Assembly: GCA_036365515.1 (NCBI GenBank)
Contig: CM070873.1
Coordinates: 46,295,511-46,359,510, forward strand
Direction: 5' to 3'
Origin: Torymus aiolomorphi
Taxonomy: Eukaryota > Arthropoda > Insecta > Hymenoptera > Torymidae
Length of the DNA stretch: 64,000 nt
Shown here: piece after piece, positions 34,730-47,522 of the stretch
Layout: each line of letters starts with the position of its first letter
How positions within the stretch are numbered: position 1 is the first letter of the stretch
Program-made: the position numbers and the translations under genes
Notes under the pieces: model-generated
Databases searched by the model: none
The model's input: the letters and a program-made list of their open reading frames with translations, nothing else
Told to the model about the DNA's origin: nothing

Positions 34730-35716
34730 GCTGTTTCTAGATAACCTTGAAAAATAAAAATTGAAAGTTAGGATTTTGTAAAAAATTTTGAAAATTGCCA
34801 ACCGGATACAATTTTAGTGCAATGATAAATGAAAAAATACGTGTCGAATCATTTTCAGAGAAGAACAGCAATACTTTGATTCCAAAATGATCCGCGCGGT
34901 AGGCATACTCTGGCTGTTCGATTTGAGATGGATTCGGCCTTATAGAAAATCTCTAAAACCAATGTATAATCGATAATGATTTTCGCACTAAGATAGTACG
35001 GTTGGTCATTGATTGGCGGTTTAAATTTTGATGAAATTTGGTGTGTAGGTAGATATTAGTATAAAAGAGATATAGTCAAATTCTTGTGGACATAGGGTAC
35101 GTTTAACCCAGGGTTATGTAAATCACGCTTTACGTACTTTTAATTCCTCATTACGCAATACTGAGGGCTTAATAAATCATTCTGAAAATTTTAGGAACAA
35201 TAACATAAGTAAAATGTTCACGAATATTTTGAACGCTCATCAAACACCGTGATTGAGTACCTGTGAGAATAGCTATAGTAAACTCAAAATATATAATATT
35301 ATAATAATCCTTTCTTACACGTGGCCGACTCTTGCACAGTTATAGTCGCGACAACGTCGTAAAGGAGGTTAGATAGGACACGCGGAGTTCAAAATACTTT
35401 CTAGTTTATGTATATTCGATGTACACGGATCGATCATTTTCGCATCAAAAAGTACACAACGCCAAGCATGCTAGGAACGATGTGTCTGCTAATCTATGCT
35501 TAACAGCTGACTGTTGCACGCGCCGTTGTTGTGCGCTTGGCGCCCGACGTTGACTGCACTACACTGAAAAAAATTTTAGGCTGTAGAAAGCATAGTTTCG
35601 ATTTGCTGTACTAGCACTATTTATACTGATCATTTACCCTTACAGACGGCTGAAGCAGTCTATTTATTTGTATAATGTAACGGCACTATTGGTCAGATGC
35701 GCAAAATGTATTTGTA

Positions 35717-36549
35717 GGGGACGGTGGGGCGTCACGGGCATCCTAACTTTAATTCATGATTATATTAAAGATCTATGGATTTCAATTCTAAAAAAAATGT
35801 AATAAATAGTCAATACCATTAGGAAACGGAGTCAATCAATAAAAAAAATTATATTGACTTATATTTTGTAATATACAATTGGAAAGTAAAACCTTTGAAA
35901 ATGTGGCACGGGGGTGGGGCACGAGTAGCACATTCTAATGCATAATAATTTGGGTTGAAACTATTTTTAAAACTAAAAATTTTTTAATAAAAATATTTTA
36001 AACTATTTTTAAAACTATTTAATTAATCTAACTCAACACTAAAAAGTGGGTGAGATCATAGCAATCTTGCTCCTATTTGCAGGTTAGTGAGGTTAGACTG
36101 TCGCTCTGAAATAACAGCTGCCGTCGGCCGGCGCGTCGCTGTGTGCCCCACCGGGGGGAGGGGGGGGGGGGGGGGCTAGGCGTGCCACATAAACAACGGG
36201 TTTTAAAATCATTGGTTTATATTTTACAAATATCTATCGAGATAAACAAGAAATGTACTTGAAAGTTTAAAACTTAAGCTTTCAAATGCATTTCGTTTCA
36301 TATTAATCCGAGATATATTCGCTCTTTGGCAGTAAAGCCAAAAATCAAGCCATCGTATTTTCACTGCTCCGAATTTCAACCTTATGAAATTAATTCATAT
36401 GAGTTTTTTTTCGTATGAAACACTCGAATATAAAAACTCGTATAGTACTTTATGCATTTTTATGAACATTTGTTTTTAAAGAACCCTTTACGGCTTTAAT
36501 ATTAAAATGCCCAACTGACTCGATGTGCTCACCGTGCCCCACCTTCCCC
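35717..36549. mobile_element. TA-flanked MITE, termini GGGGAAGGTGGGGC
   Basis: The left end GGGGACGGTGGGGCGTCACGG and the inverted right end GGGGAAGGTGGGGCACGGTG are flanked by TA (35715-35716, 36550-36551). The 833-bp body is mostly AT-rich, with a G-run at 36153-36175 and a GC-rich patch with GTGTGCCCCACC at 36120-36180 that echoes the terminal motif. It has no open frame. It lies inside the 35562-37353 element. Confidence 0.72.
36153..36175 (+). repeat. poly-G run
   Basis: A run of 22 G is broken by a single A. It reads as poly-C in the tomosyn transcript and could fold as a G-quadruplex on the plus strand. Confidence 0.95.
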
Positions 36550-36718
36550 TACAGCTCTGACAACGGTACGATTTAGTTGACAACGCTACAATGCGAAGCC
36601 AACGTTTATGTTATAACCTCAAAAAGTCACAAAATCCGCCGATCGACCGCGTGTTCGTAATCCGCTTTTGCGTATTTCATCTGTAATCCAGTGTATTTAT
36701 CAATCCAGATTATTTTAA

Positions 36719-37144
36719 GGAGGTACATAGGTGATACGAAGATGCAGAGATCATAATGAAATTTGAATACATTATTCTTTGAATTATGCGGAGCACGCAC
36801 GATTTTTTTCTATATTTATTATCGCACATATTTTGAAAATATTTGATTCGAAAGTTTGCAGGTTATACACGGGATCTTATGGGACTCGGTCAAAAACAGC
36901 TGATTGACATAGAGTGCGATTTTGTAAAAAAGCAGAAAGAGCACTAAAAAACTAACGAACATATTGGCTAAAACCTTAAGAAGCTGTTCGCCAAAGTTTA
37001 ACTAGTGTAACCGCATGAATTTCCGAGTATTTAACGAAAACGTAAATAAAACGTCAAGCTTGGTGGCTGGTAAGAGGGGGCCGGTGCGCGGTGCGAGGGG
37101 AGTACCCTTCTCCTCGCCCCGCGGCATGACTGCTATGTACCTCC
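36719..37144. mobile_element. TTAA-flanked MITE, termini GGAGGTACATAG
   Basis: GGAGGTACATAGG on the left and inverted GGAGGTACATAGC on the right are flanked by TTAA at 36715-36718 and 37145-37148. A TTAA duplication is typical of piggyBac and Kolobok families. The 426-bp body has a GC-rich part (37070-37130) and no open frame. Confidence 0.75.
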
Positions 37145-40100
37145 TTAATTAAAAATATGTCGAATCATAACCTATTTAATGCTTCGACAAAAGAACTCTA
37201 TACATTAGTGCTTTCAGTGTATCTTGTACGGCTCTCACAGCTGTACCGATACAATTACTGTACCTAAAAAATTCAGCGAAAAGAAAATCAGCCAAAAAGT
37301 ATGGTTGTCAGAGCCGTACTTTCAGTTCTCACAACGTACAATTTTTTTCAGTATAGTCAATCGTGAGAGAACTCTCGCTTGACTAGCTATATACACCGAT
37401 AGTACTACCTTAAACAATATTTACATTACATTTTTTTACATTTTCCCTACTCTCTCCTCATTTTTCCGGATCAATTGTTTTTTATTTTATATCTTTTGAC
37501 AAAAAAATGACGTGTGACGACTAGCTACGTCATCCAACTGCATACGTTCTGAATTTTGGAAAACAAAACAATTGGGTAGTGCAATCTCAATATGCGATAT
37601 CAATGAATGACTTAATATTAAACAAACATTTCTCTTAAAAGGAATTCAATGAATTATTCAACAGCACTAAATTGCGCATTTTCATAAAAAGAGCATTATT
37701 AATTTTGAAGAGTTTTATATTTTAAAACAGTTCTGAAACTTTCGCTATGCATTCACAATTCGCCTATTCGTGTAGTTAATCTTCTGAATATTTTAACTAA
37801 GTTGATTAAAGTTTGGAATTAATTATCTCACATGTCTGCTAGTCCGGACTTGTTAGAAGAGCAAGAGTAATGGATGATTCAATTTGGATGTAATAGAGCT
37901 TATTGCGTTCAGGATTCATCTCACTGCAGTGTAACAGTGTTAACATTATTTATTCGATTTAGTATATTAAAGTAGATAAAATATTCGTCTTAATTATAAA
38001 TATTTTTAAAGAATTTCACAATAAATTTATTAAAAAGTATCATATAAATTATTTATTTGTCTTTCGTATAACCACTAGGGGTAATTAGTAAATGGATTCT
38101 ATTAAAATTGTGCCTTTGCGTGCTTTTCTAAGTTCGGTGTAGTGAATAACAAGTCAATTCCTATCACATCAAGATAAACTCTTTTTAAAACGACATAATA
38201 TTGCAATAAAATCTTTATAATGTTGTAAAGTCAATTTTAGCAGTGATTGAATGACCTCATTTTATTGCACAATTTTCAAATTGCCAAAAGTAACATTTAA
38301 AACTAAAAAGGCAAATTTTAAAATGTATAAATCTCTGTAAATTCTAGAATGGATTTTTTTCTACTGACGATTTGTCGTAATAGTATTAATTATAACAGAT
38401 TTGAACAGATTTAATATTATAGCCTTCTAAAGAATCGACAGTTTTAAGCTTCTTAAAGCATTAAATTTCTCCTGAAATTTACTTCCGACATACAGCGAAT
38501 GCGAAAAATCAGCAATAATATAATTACGCGCAGAGTCCAGAAATGGCGGCAATCAATTAAGCTAAATTTTTAAAGAACAATTTTAAATAATAGTCTTCCT
38601 GAACTGCCACGTCAAAAGCGCTTTGTGTAATCGTGACGAGAGGCAAAAAAAGGGCGAGCAAAAATAGAAAGGAATCAATCCTGGACGACGTCCCTTTCGC
38701 AGAGGCAATTAAAACATTCTACGTAACCCGAAAGCGCTTCGCGGCGCCGGGGTCGTAAAAAACTCGGAACTGCGCGGTGTATTTGAAACCGCGTCGTAAA
38801 AAAGTTCGCGGGGAAAAACTGAGAGCGAACTTTTGCCTCCCTCCCTCCATCCCTTTGATTTCGCCCTTTGCTAAAAAGCGTTTTTCAATTAACTTTCGCG
38901 TCCGAATGCGCTGGACTTATATATTATATGTGGGCGACGATGACAATCACGGATTTATCCCGCACGCGCGCGCAAAAAACCGCTCGACGCTCTTTAAAGC
39001 CCTCGCCTGACACATTTCTATACGTGTGTGTGTGTGTGTGATGTATACATAGATGGCCACGAGTCGATCCATTAGCCTTCCGAATCGGAAATAGCAAGCG
39101 CGCAAGCGCAGGATCCCGCGTGATTAAAAATCTCATCATTGGCCGCGTGTGCCGCAGCGTGAGCTCATCGATTTTTCATCGATAGAGATTTGACGCTAGC
39201 CCGCGGCGGGCGAAAAATAATACCCGATCGAACGATTTTCTCCTGTATGATGTGTATGTGTGAAGGAGGGATACTCGCCGCCTGCGGTTATTGATAATAT
39301 CAAGTATTTCATTAATAAGAGGAAATATTTTAGGATCTTGATAAGTTTTGGTATAAGTATATTAGAAATTCTTTCATTTTTGTCTTGTTTTACGTTACCT
39401 CGAAGTCGAAGGCTGAGTTTTAAATTGTATAAGAGTTTTAAGAAGACGCGCAACGTGACCTTGACTGGTGAATCGACACTTCTTTGTAATAACAGCATTG
39501 TTAAATGTCAAAACGATTACGTCAATTTTGTATCGTAATAATTATATATAGACAATAATTTACATTATTATGTACTTCCTGAATTTCGAAATGAAATAGA
39601 ATTTTATATGGAATATTAGCTAAAAATTTACAGTAACAGAGTCTTATAAGTTACAGTTCTAAATAAATTGAAAAATGACAGTTGATTGGAGCAGAAGTAA
39701 GATTTGACAAAAGAATAAACACAAATTAAACTTTGAAAATTGAACTACGCAATTCCACAATATCAGTATAAGGTATAATATTAGTGTAGGTAAACATAGC
39801 TTGCACTTTATTTCCAGCGCAATAATCTTGGCAATATTAGTTTATACTTATTTCTCGCCGAAGTTTTACCGCTTGCTCGATAAAGCTCAAACGGGACATA
39901 AGCGGTCCCGCCATTTCGGAATCGGAAATATGCCATAAAACCGACGATCAACAGGGCGGTATCAAAGTTTCCGCTCCGTTTTATTGCACTACTTCCCGTC
40001 AGAAACCAACTCAATAGTCGCGCAACATGTCACCCAATATATACACGCTCGTACACATTTTTCTCAAAAAATGAGGGCTCAATCGACGCGAAAGCGACAC

Positions 40101-42884
40101 GCCTCGAGCGATGCATATCTCGTTTCATTATCGGTCTCTCACGCGCTCCGCCGCCTGCAAATTCGAAAGGCAACCAGCACCCGGCATGACATTATTTATC
40201 GCCGGATACAATGCACCGCCTACATAGGTTTATTATCGGCGATTTATGGACTGAAAAATTTAATAGCCGCGCGTTGTTATCGTCCGGTCGAACAGCGCGC
40301 CACCCGCCTTACGGATATGTGGATGTATGTGTGTGTGTGCGCGTAGCGATCAGAGACGAGACGTGCAAGCCACGTTGAAATCCATCACAGCTGCCGCAGC
40401 GCCGCGGTCAATCGAATCAATTAAATCCCGCGCGCAGGAGGAAAGCGACCTTATTAGATTCCCGCGGCCTGCGCCACTTAACCTCCGCAGCAGCCACGCT
40501 GTGATGTCGTCTCTTTTTATCTCTTCTATCCCCGTCCGTCCGTCTTTTTCGCGCGGCTCTCCGTTTCTACCTCTCGTTTTCCATTTCCGGAAAAAGGGGA
40601 GAACGGGAAATTTCGCCTACTGTTGAAAATTGCACGCGAGAGTTACACGACTGTAATAGCTCGTTGTCTAGACGTGAATTAGATTCCTCCAGAGCGATTA
40701 CAATGGAGGGGCGTATTTCGAATCGAGTGAACCGTTTTTCTTTCGCGGATAATGCGATCGAGCGGGGATTATGGCTCTTTCGAAAGGAGGCAAGAGAAGA
40801 AATCGAGTTGGCTGTCGATGCGGTGCGCGACTGTGCTTTGAAATTACAATGCGGCTGAGTCATGAATCTAAACTGGAAGCGATGTGACATCATCGTAGAA
40901 GGCAAACAAACACGCTATGATATGGACACGTATTTTTATAGAATTATGAAAACGTCTTGTATTCGTTCGAAAGGTAAAGTGAGTTATATAATTCTACAAT
41001 TGTACGATAATTATCATCAAAATTAGTTAAGTATACAGAAGATTAGCTAATTTAACTAATCGTGTGTCATTTTAATTTTAAATTTTTTCTTCGCTGATAT
41101 TATAAAAATGCGAAGAGCCATGCATATTGTGAAATATCAAATTGTAAAATTAACTAACAAAGATATAACATCTTTTCCATTATATGTTCACATAAGAATT
41201 AATACCAATCACAATAATTTTTTAATCGAATCAACGCAGTGAAATTCATTTTCATCATTTAATAATACTCCTGTTAGGCAAGTTGCGCACTGAGTTCCCT
41301 TTAACCATTCCTACATCCATCGCAATTGAAGCTTCAAATGGCTCGCCTGAAACGTTTTTTTTTTCGATTCTACCGCAGAATTTAAAGAGCACCAATCATC
41401 GGATTGCACTTTAAAAGATCTCTTTTGCATTTCAACCTGAGTGTGACCATGAATATGAATAATTTCAATATTTGCACTTTTATCTTTATGTCGATTTTTA
41501 TATTCACGACGTATTCAAAAATCCATTGAAAAATAGCCAGTTAAAATAGATATTTTCATCTGATACTGTCGACGTTAAGTAATAAAACAAATGTACGTAT
41601 GAGTTACCAATGCGACTAATTCAATTATCTGACTTAATATAAAAACGGTAAAATTATTGCGCGCTTAATAAAAAGTAGAATTAAAAGTTTTCTTTTTTAT
41701 GACTTTTTAAGTTTTATTCAAATTTTTGTAGCAATAAAAATTTTGCATTTGCAACTAGAATTTATAAAGTGGTATGGAAATAAAAAACTATTACTATTCA
41801 GCAGAATCGGAAAGCTGATTTCCAAAAAACTTCTATATCGATAGTATTATTTATTAGTTGAGAAATCCCATCTATTAACAAACTTAGGTATATCAAAAGA
41901 TTATAAGAAAAGTAGAAATTCTAATATACGCCAAAACAACGACATGATTTTTTACAAACTAAGCCACATTATAAATATGTTAATACCATTGAACTATTCC
42001 TAGCAGGAATCGAAAAAAAAATTAGCTTTTCTCTGACCATATATTAGCTAAAAACTGACAATTAAAAAAAAAAAGAACTGGCTAGATTTTTTTGCAATTT
42101 CTACCAGGGATCATGTCTTTAAAATTAGTGTCGTTTCTCCTACTTTTTTATTATTTTATTTTATGTAATAAATACAGAATTTTTAAATAATTCGAAGAAA
42201 ATTTTCAAAATCAATGAAAATATCCCCTTTCTGATAATATACATCTCGACGTACATTAAAGATTATAAATATAATCTTTTGGAGAATTAGCTAAACAGTA
42301 AACATCCACAAACCGCTTCTTCAAAATCATTATGTTTAGCAGTTTTGTTCTTAGCACAGCATTTGTTGTATTTATAATACGATAAGCTTAGAATAATTAC
42401 TGTACTCACGTGGAAAAAGGAACGGCAGTGCGGATAACCGACTTCCGGATACGATCTTTTGTTCTGAAATAAAATGAGCGCACCCACGCAAAGCCAGGCG
42501 AAACAAATAAAAAAATAATCAACATCTACGATCTTCCCACAAATACTCACACATACACAGACAAACCACACGCTCACGCATATAATAATTTCCCGATTCT
42601 CATTTCTCACACTCAAATACCCTTTTATCTCCTTTCCTCCTCTCATTTTCCATTTTACATCCCAGCCCCCCCCCCTCTCACATACATACACACAGCTATC
42701 ACACAACCTTGCTTTCGTTATCTCGGGATTCTCCGCATTCGCGCATCATCCTCTCTTATCCCGCGGTGAGGTCAAGAGTGTACGTATATATCTATAGGTG
42801 TGCACGCGCGCGTGTGTGTAATGGCATGCAGGTGTGGGTGGCGAGCCTCCACGCAGCGCAAACGCGCTCAATGACAAAGGATAC

Positions 42885-42982
42885 ATCCGCAGCGATCCTG
42901 ATTTAGTGCCGATAGCCAGTAACCTTTGTACCGGGTCGAATGCCATGGCGCTCGGCTGATGCGGAAAGCCATGTCTGAATGT
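42885..42982 (-). CDS. Tomosyn: tomosyn coding exon (TFRHGFPHQPSAMAFDPVQ...)
   Basis: This 98-bp internal exon gives 32 codons plus two bases of a split isoleucine. It contains TFRHGFPHQPSAMAFDPVQ and LLAIGTKSGSLR, equivalent to human TVRHGFPYQPSALAFDPVQ and LAVGTQTGALR at the beginning of the first propeller blade. The acceptor is TCTCTCTGTTGCAG|ACATTC, preceded by an excellent pyrimidine tract; phase 0 entry agrees with a preceding exon ending in the lysine-rich stretch common to the family. The donor is CGGAT|GTATCC, weak after the first four bases but the only one that keeps frame with exon B. This is the most 5' tomosyn exon found here. Confidence 0.93.
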
Positions 42983-43040
42983 CTGCAACAGAGAGAAAAT
43001 ACGTTCCCGATCAGTGGATTATATATACATATACACATGT

Positions 43041-43068
43041 GCACACACACACACACACATACACACAG
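43041..43068 (+). repeat. (CA)n tract upstream of exon A acceptor
   Basis: CA repeats with one ATA break. In the transcript this is a (UG)n tract about 58-85 nt upstream of the exon A 3' splice site. UG repeats bind TDP-43- and CELF-type proteins, and such tracts near acceptors can change exon inclusion; a role here is inference. Confidence 0.94.
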
Positions 43069-43609
43069 AGATAGAGCATCCTGCTGGCAGAGATCAGGAT
43101 ATTGCGCGCTGCCCCACTGGGACAGCCTTTGCTCGCGTGTGTGGCTGTCCGGAAAATCTGCTCGCGCGCGTCGATATATCGCGGAATTTCCACGCGTGCC
43201 ACACGTGAAAATCATTCGAGTGTTTCAGCCAAACTCTTATCGGAGCTTTTGCGCGCGTCCTCGTTTTAATGTTTGATCACGGTCGGAGCGGCGGATACTC
43301 GAACGTGATTAATAATAATTGCCATTATAAACTCTATATTGGGGACGAACATCACAAAGGATTTATTCATCGAGTGGTTAATAACGGCTATAAGCAGATT
43401 TTATAAAATAAGTGAATTAAGCTGAAAAGAGAGACTTGATATATGGAAAAAGAAGAACTTATAAAATATATATGAATAATTAGTATAAAAGAATTTGACT
43501 TCATTTTATAAAATGATAAAGAATTCACTTGTTAATTCTTCAGATTAAAATCGGCCCTTACTTCGTACTTTTACAAGCTTTTGAATATTTCAAATGATCC
43601 GAATTTATA

Positions 43610-44394
43610 CACGGAGAGAAAATTTTCAGTAAAAATTACAAAAAGTTCGATAATTTTTACCGAACTTCACGGTACTACGGTAACAGACTGACATTTTTGT
43701 AAATTTTACAGAACAGTTCGGTAATTTTTCTAAGCACTTACTTTTTACTGAACCGTTCCGTAATTTTTACTCTTTTTTGAGTTATAAATTTTATAGAATA
43801 TGGCGAATATGATAATTAAAAAAAATTTATCTATTTATGGGAATAATTTATATTAATCGCACTTATCGCCATTTTAATAGTTGGGAATCCAGTGTTGCTT
43901 TCCTTGTGGTGTAAAATAAGATGTAAATATGCACGCCGCTTTTACATAGGAAATTTTTATATCTAAAGTTCTAAACATATCTAACTACTATACTACACAT
44001 AACCTAAGTAATGCCTTACATTTCGCAATACGTAAACGCTTACATATGAACTTTAGAAACTCAGCGGACTTATATACTAACTGAGGAAAGTCGTGGTCAC
44101 TTGCGAGTTTCAATATTCGCCATCTACCGGTTGTGCACGGTAATTCTCGCTGAAATTCAAGAACGCGCATGCGCACAACAGTCAACAGCGCCACCGCGCG
44201 TTACGCCAACGAAAACTTCCAAACCTTCTCTTAAAAGTTACTGAACAGTTCGGTAATTTTTACTGAAAATTCTATAAAAAGTATAGAAAGTCAAGTAAAT
44301 CCGCTCATTTTGGCAGTCTGTTACCACAGTACCGAAAAGTTCAATAAAAATTGCGGAACTTTTTGTAATTTTTACTGAAATTTTTCTCTCCGTG
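43610..44394. mobile_element. TA-flanked MITE, termini CACGGAGAGAAAATTTTC
   Basis: The ends CACGGAGAGAAAATTTTCAGT and inverted CACGGAGAGAAAAATTTCAGT are flanked by TA (43608-43609, 44395-44396). The arms, about 180 bp, contain repeated copies of GTTCGGTAATTTTTACTG in both orientations. The middle (43800-44220) is not palindromic and includes a short minus-strand frame of no recognised family. It belongs with the CACTGAGAGAA element at 5141-5728 by its ends. Confidence 0.8.
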
Positions 44395-47300
44395 TACATA
44401 CACAAACACACCTACACTCTGTCCCTCTCTCGATATCATATAAAATCAAAACTTTGATTTCAATGGTATTGTTTTTGGAATAATCAATAATATGTAGCAA
44501 CAATCTGAATTTAGTTTCAGTTTATATTTATATAACATGTTATTTTACGTTGAAAAGCACTGCTTAAGCGCGTATTAACGCGTAAAATGACTTCTTGCCT
44601 GGGAATTCCCATCAGAGAACACGCTATTTGAATTCATGTGGTCTTTGCACCTGGGGTACAATTTATTCACTGCTAAAATACCCATGCATCAATAAGACGG
44701 CTTACTTAGCCCGCCCAATTGCGCCTGTGCTCTCCAGTTTACGAGCTGTTAGATTTTGCAAAATAGCACTGTAAAATATAGAAAAGACAAAGACGTCAAA
44801 GGCAAAAAGGCAATGTATAAATTATATTTTTTAGTTTCTTTATTAAAAAGCGCATGAGAACAAGTTCTGAAAACAAGTATAAGTATGTTATACTTCAAAT
44901 ATATAGTATACGGCTGTAAGACTTAAACTGCACAGCCTATTAGCGCATTTTTAAGCATAAAATGTTTTTTATAAATGTGGAGAAATTAGAGACGTCCGAT
45001 GTGACACAATAATCTTTCACAGTTGAGTGAAATTATTTAAAATAGTAATTTTAGAATCTTTTTCAGGAAAACGACATCGTTAAAATTCCAAGTCATTATG
45101 TTTCTTTCATATATATCGGTTTAAATATTATCTTACTTACTATTTATCAATACACATTTTCAAACCCAACTTTGAAAAAACAGAATGAATGAGTTGTATT
45201 TATAACTTGATTTTTATTGCACGAGCGCAGTAAGTCACTTTTTCTCAAAAAATTCTAGAATTAAAAACAATAAATCATTGATACCGGTATAGTAGGAATC
45301 TACGTCACGCTTCGATATCCTCTTCTGGGTCACTTAATACTGATTCGTGAGTAGGGTAAAAGTTTCTTAACTTTCTTGGGACTCGTAAGCAATCCCTGTA
45401 TTATTTCTATACAAAAGTTCGGGTCGAAATTAGGTGGTTCATATATCGAGTTTCGACGTTCCGAATCCCTCGGAATTTACGGACTAAGAAAAGAGTTTAC
45501 ATATATATTTGAAGTAATAGATTCTATAGGATACAAGTACTTTTTAGGATTGTAGTTAAAACGAATTTATTGAACTCACAGATAAGCTTTTAATATCCTT
45601 AATCTATATTTTATCCGTTCGTATAACTTTGTTGATTACCAAATGTTAATAGTTTAATATGAATTAAAATATTAAATTGAATTACGTGGTTACAATAGTG
45701 AGAAGAAGATAAAATAAAAATAATAAAAATGTAGAGCACACTGGTCCAGTCAAGAGCTTGGTTCGAATACGGTAACATCAGATTCGATTTCGACCCTCTG
45801 ACGCCACCACAATCATGGGTTGTTACCACGTTAAATAAGATGCTAAACCTTTTTGTACTTTCCTGCTTGGCATGTTCTTGTTTGTGCACATAAGGATTAT
45901 GTACATCTTATATGTGTATCTTAAAAAAGGTAAACATAGCTGTCGAATATAAAAAATAAAAAAATAAAAAAGTTTTTCCGTTATTTAGGATCCATAAACA
46001 ACGTCATTTCTTTGACAATTCTATACAAAATTTTATGTAGAAAATTTTATATTATATCAAATATATACAGCACCTTTTCTAAATTTATATGTGCATACAA
46101 TACAGCTATGGATATACTATACTGGTAAAGTATGTATATAGATATGTAAACCCATTTTATAAATTCATGGAATGTGTTTGAAACGCAAATTTTGCGAGCA
46201 CTTTAAATATATATTCTGAAGCAAACATTGATTTTTAGCCAAAAGAGGGAAAACCCTATTGTACTCCAATTTTATTTTTTTTAATCTTCTCCGTTGACAG
46301 TTATTAACATTTATATTTGCCAAGAGATGTTCTATGCAAATCTTTCGATTTATATTTTATGAGACTCATATTACTGTGTATGAGCAACTAAGTACAAAAG
46401 AATTGATTATTCATCATTGAATGGATAAATAAGATAAGTTATAGAGTAACAGTTACTTTTTCTAAAACGTAGGCAATTTTTATAATATACTACTTTTTCT
46501 ATATTTAGGAACAATACTTCTGATACAAGAAAACTTTTTATTCTTTTATCGATAAGTGCAATTTCTCTCATATACCTATATTCCGCTACCATACTTTTTC
46601 ATAAAAAAGTACAAATGAAAAATTGACTTACGTCAAACATGGAACAGAAAAACTTATTGAAGTAAAGAATACAATTCATTTTAAATTGATTTCATTTTAG
46701 TAAGTACAGCTCCTTATAAAATTTAATAAAATAGTTTTTCCTCTAAAAAATTTTTAATAATACTATATACGAGCAACAAAGATCTTCTACTTTTTCAGGG
46801 CGCTAAGCCTTTTTTATCAGACGGAGAGAAAATTCAAGTCTCAAAATTCAAGGATGCATAGATGCTGTTATTAAAAAATAAACTTTAATGCTGCATATAA
46901 AAGATAGTCACCAAAAGTAGATCATACTCGAGATCGTTAAGGCGCAAAAAAAGCTCTCAAGCCTTGAAATTCCGGCTACTTCTTGCGTGTTAATGGGAAA
47001 TGAAAAATGGTACCAATTGAAAGCTCATTTCGTATTTTATGCGATTACGCTGAAAAAGTTTTCAGATTTGTCAGTCACCCAATCGGGGAAAGGCTGCAAG
47101 AGCCTATCCTGTTTTTTAATCCTCTCTTTGCGCGCGTGAGCGAAGATTTAATGACCATTTTCCTAGACTCATCCCCGTAGCGTCTTTGACACTCAATTAC
47201 CTCCTAACTGCTTTCGACAAGGACATCTCTTTTTTAATTAAAGATTTCTCGCCCTTCGAACGAGTGTACTACTTCAGTCAACTTTTACGGCATGCTTCAG

Positions 47301-47522
47301 CCGCGCCCCCACTGTCACCCCTTTAAAGTCACTTAAACTCCCAGTTCTAATGTTTACAAATGTTACACACTCTTAAATTCATTCGTTTGTGAAATCGATC
47401 ACTTGAGTAGATCTGAATAAAAAGATGAATTTTGTTTTCTTTATGATAATAATTTTTTAACAATGTTAAAATGAGATTAGATTTACTCAATATAAAAGTA
47501 ATAATTTCGATTTAACTTACAT

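Larger units (their letters stand above)
31452..34950. mobile_element. older fold-back transposon (AB), split by a younger insertion
   Basis: The left arm (about 31452-31920) is the inverse of a right arm now in two pieces: 32690-32829 and 34738-34950. Joining these across the insertion restores a continuous match: the stretch around AAACAGCTG at 31672 equals the inverse of the sequence interrupted at 32829/34738, and GGCCGAATCCATCTC marks both outer ends. The loop (31920-32690) holds a transposase-like remnant on minus and a smaller palindrome. The left arm has about 100 extra bases (31739-31840) relative to the right. The outermost ends and target duplication could not be fixed. Confidence 0.8.
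35562..37353. mobile_element. TA-flanked element, termini CACTGAAAAAAATT, carrying two later insertions
   Basis: The left end CACTGAAAAAAATTTTA and the inverted right end TACTGAAAAAAATTGTA are flanked by TA on both sides. The interval contains two complete smaller elements (35717-36549 and 36719-37144), leaving only about 530 bp of the outer element's own sequence. No coding sequence was seen. Confidence 0.6.
28694..42884 (-). other. tomosyn intron, 14.2 kb
   Basis: This intron lies between exon A (GTKSGSLR-I) and exon B (LGRPGVD). From 28800 to 31400 it is AT-rich DNA without recognisable features. 31452-34950 is the nested fold-back complex and 35562-37353 a second nest of inverted-repeat elements. 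37400-38600 is AT-rich and unassigned. 38600-39250 and 39800-40900 are GC-richer with no assignable gene. 40900-42280 is AT-rich and unassigned. 42300-42880 carries CA and C runs near exon A. Many short open frames occur, but none resembles a host protein. Confidence 0.85.

Noticed and set aside
45611..45889. Minus-strand frame with a nearby GGTTCGAATAC box B-like string
   Set aside because: No box A at tRNA-like spacing, and the frame resembles no protein.
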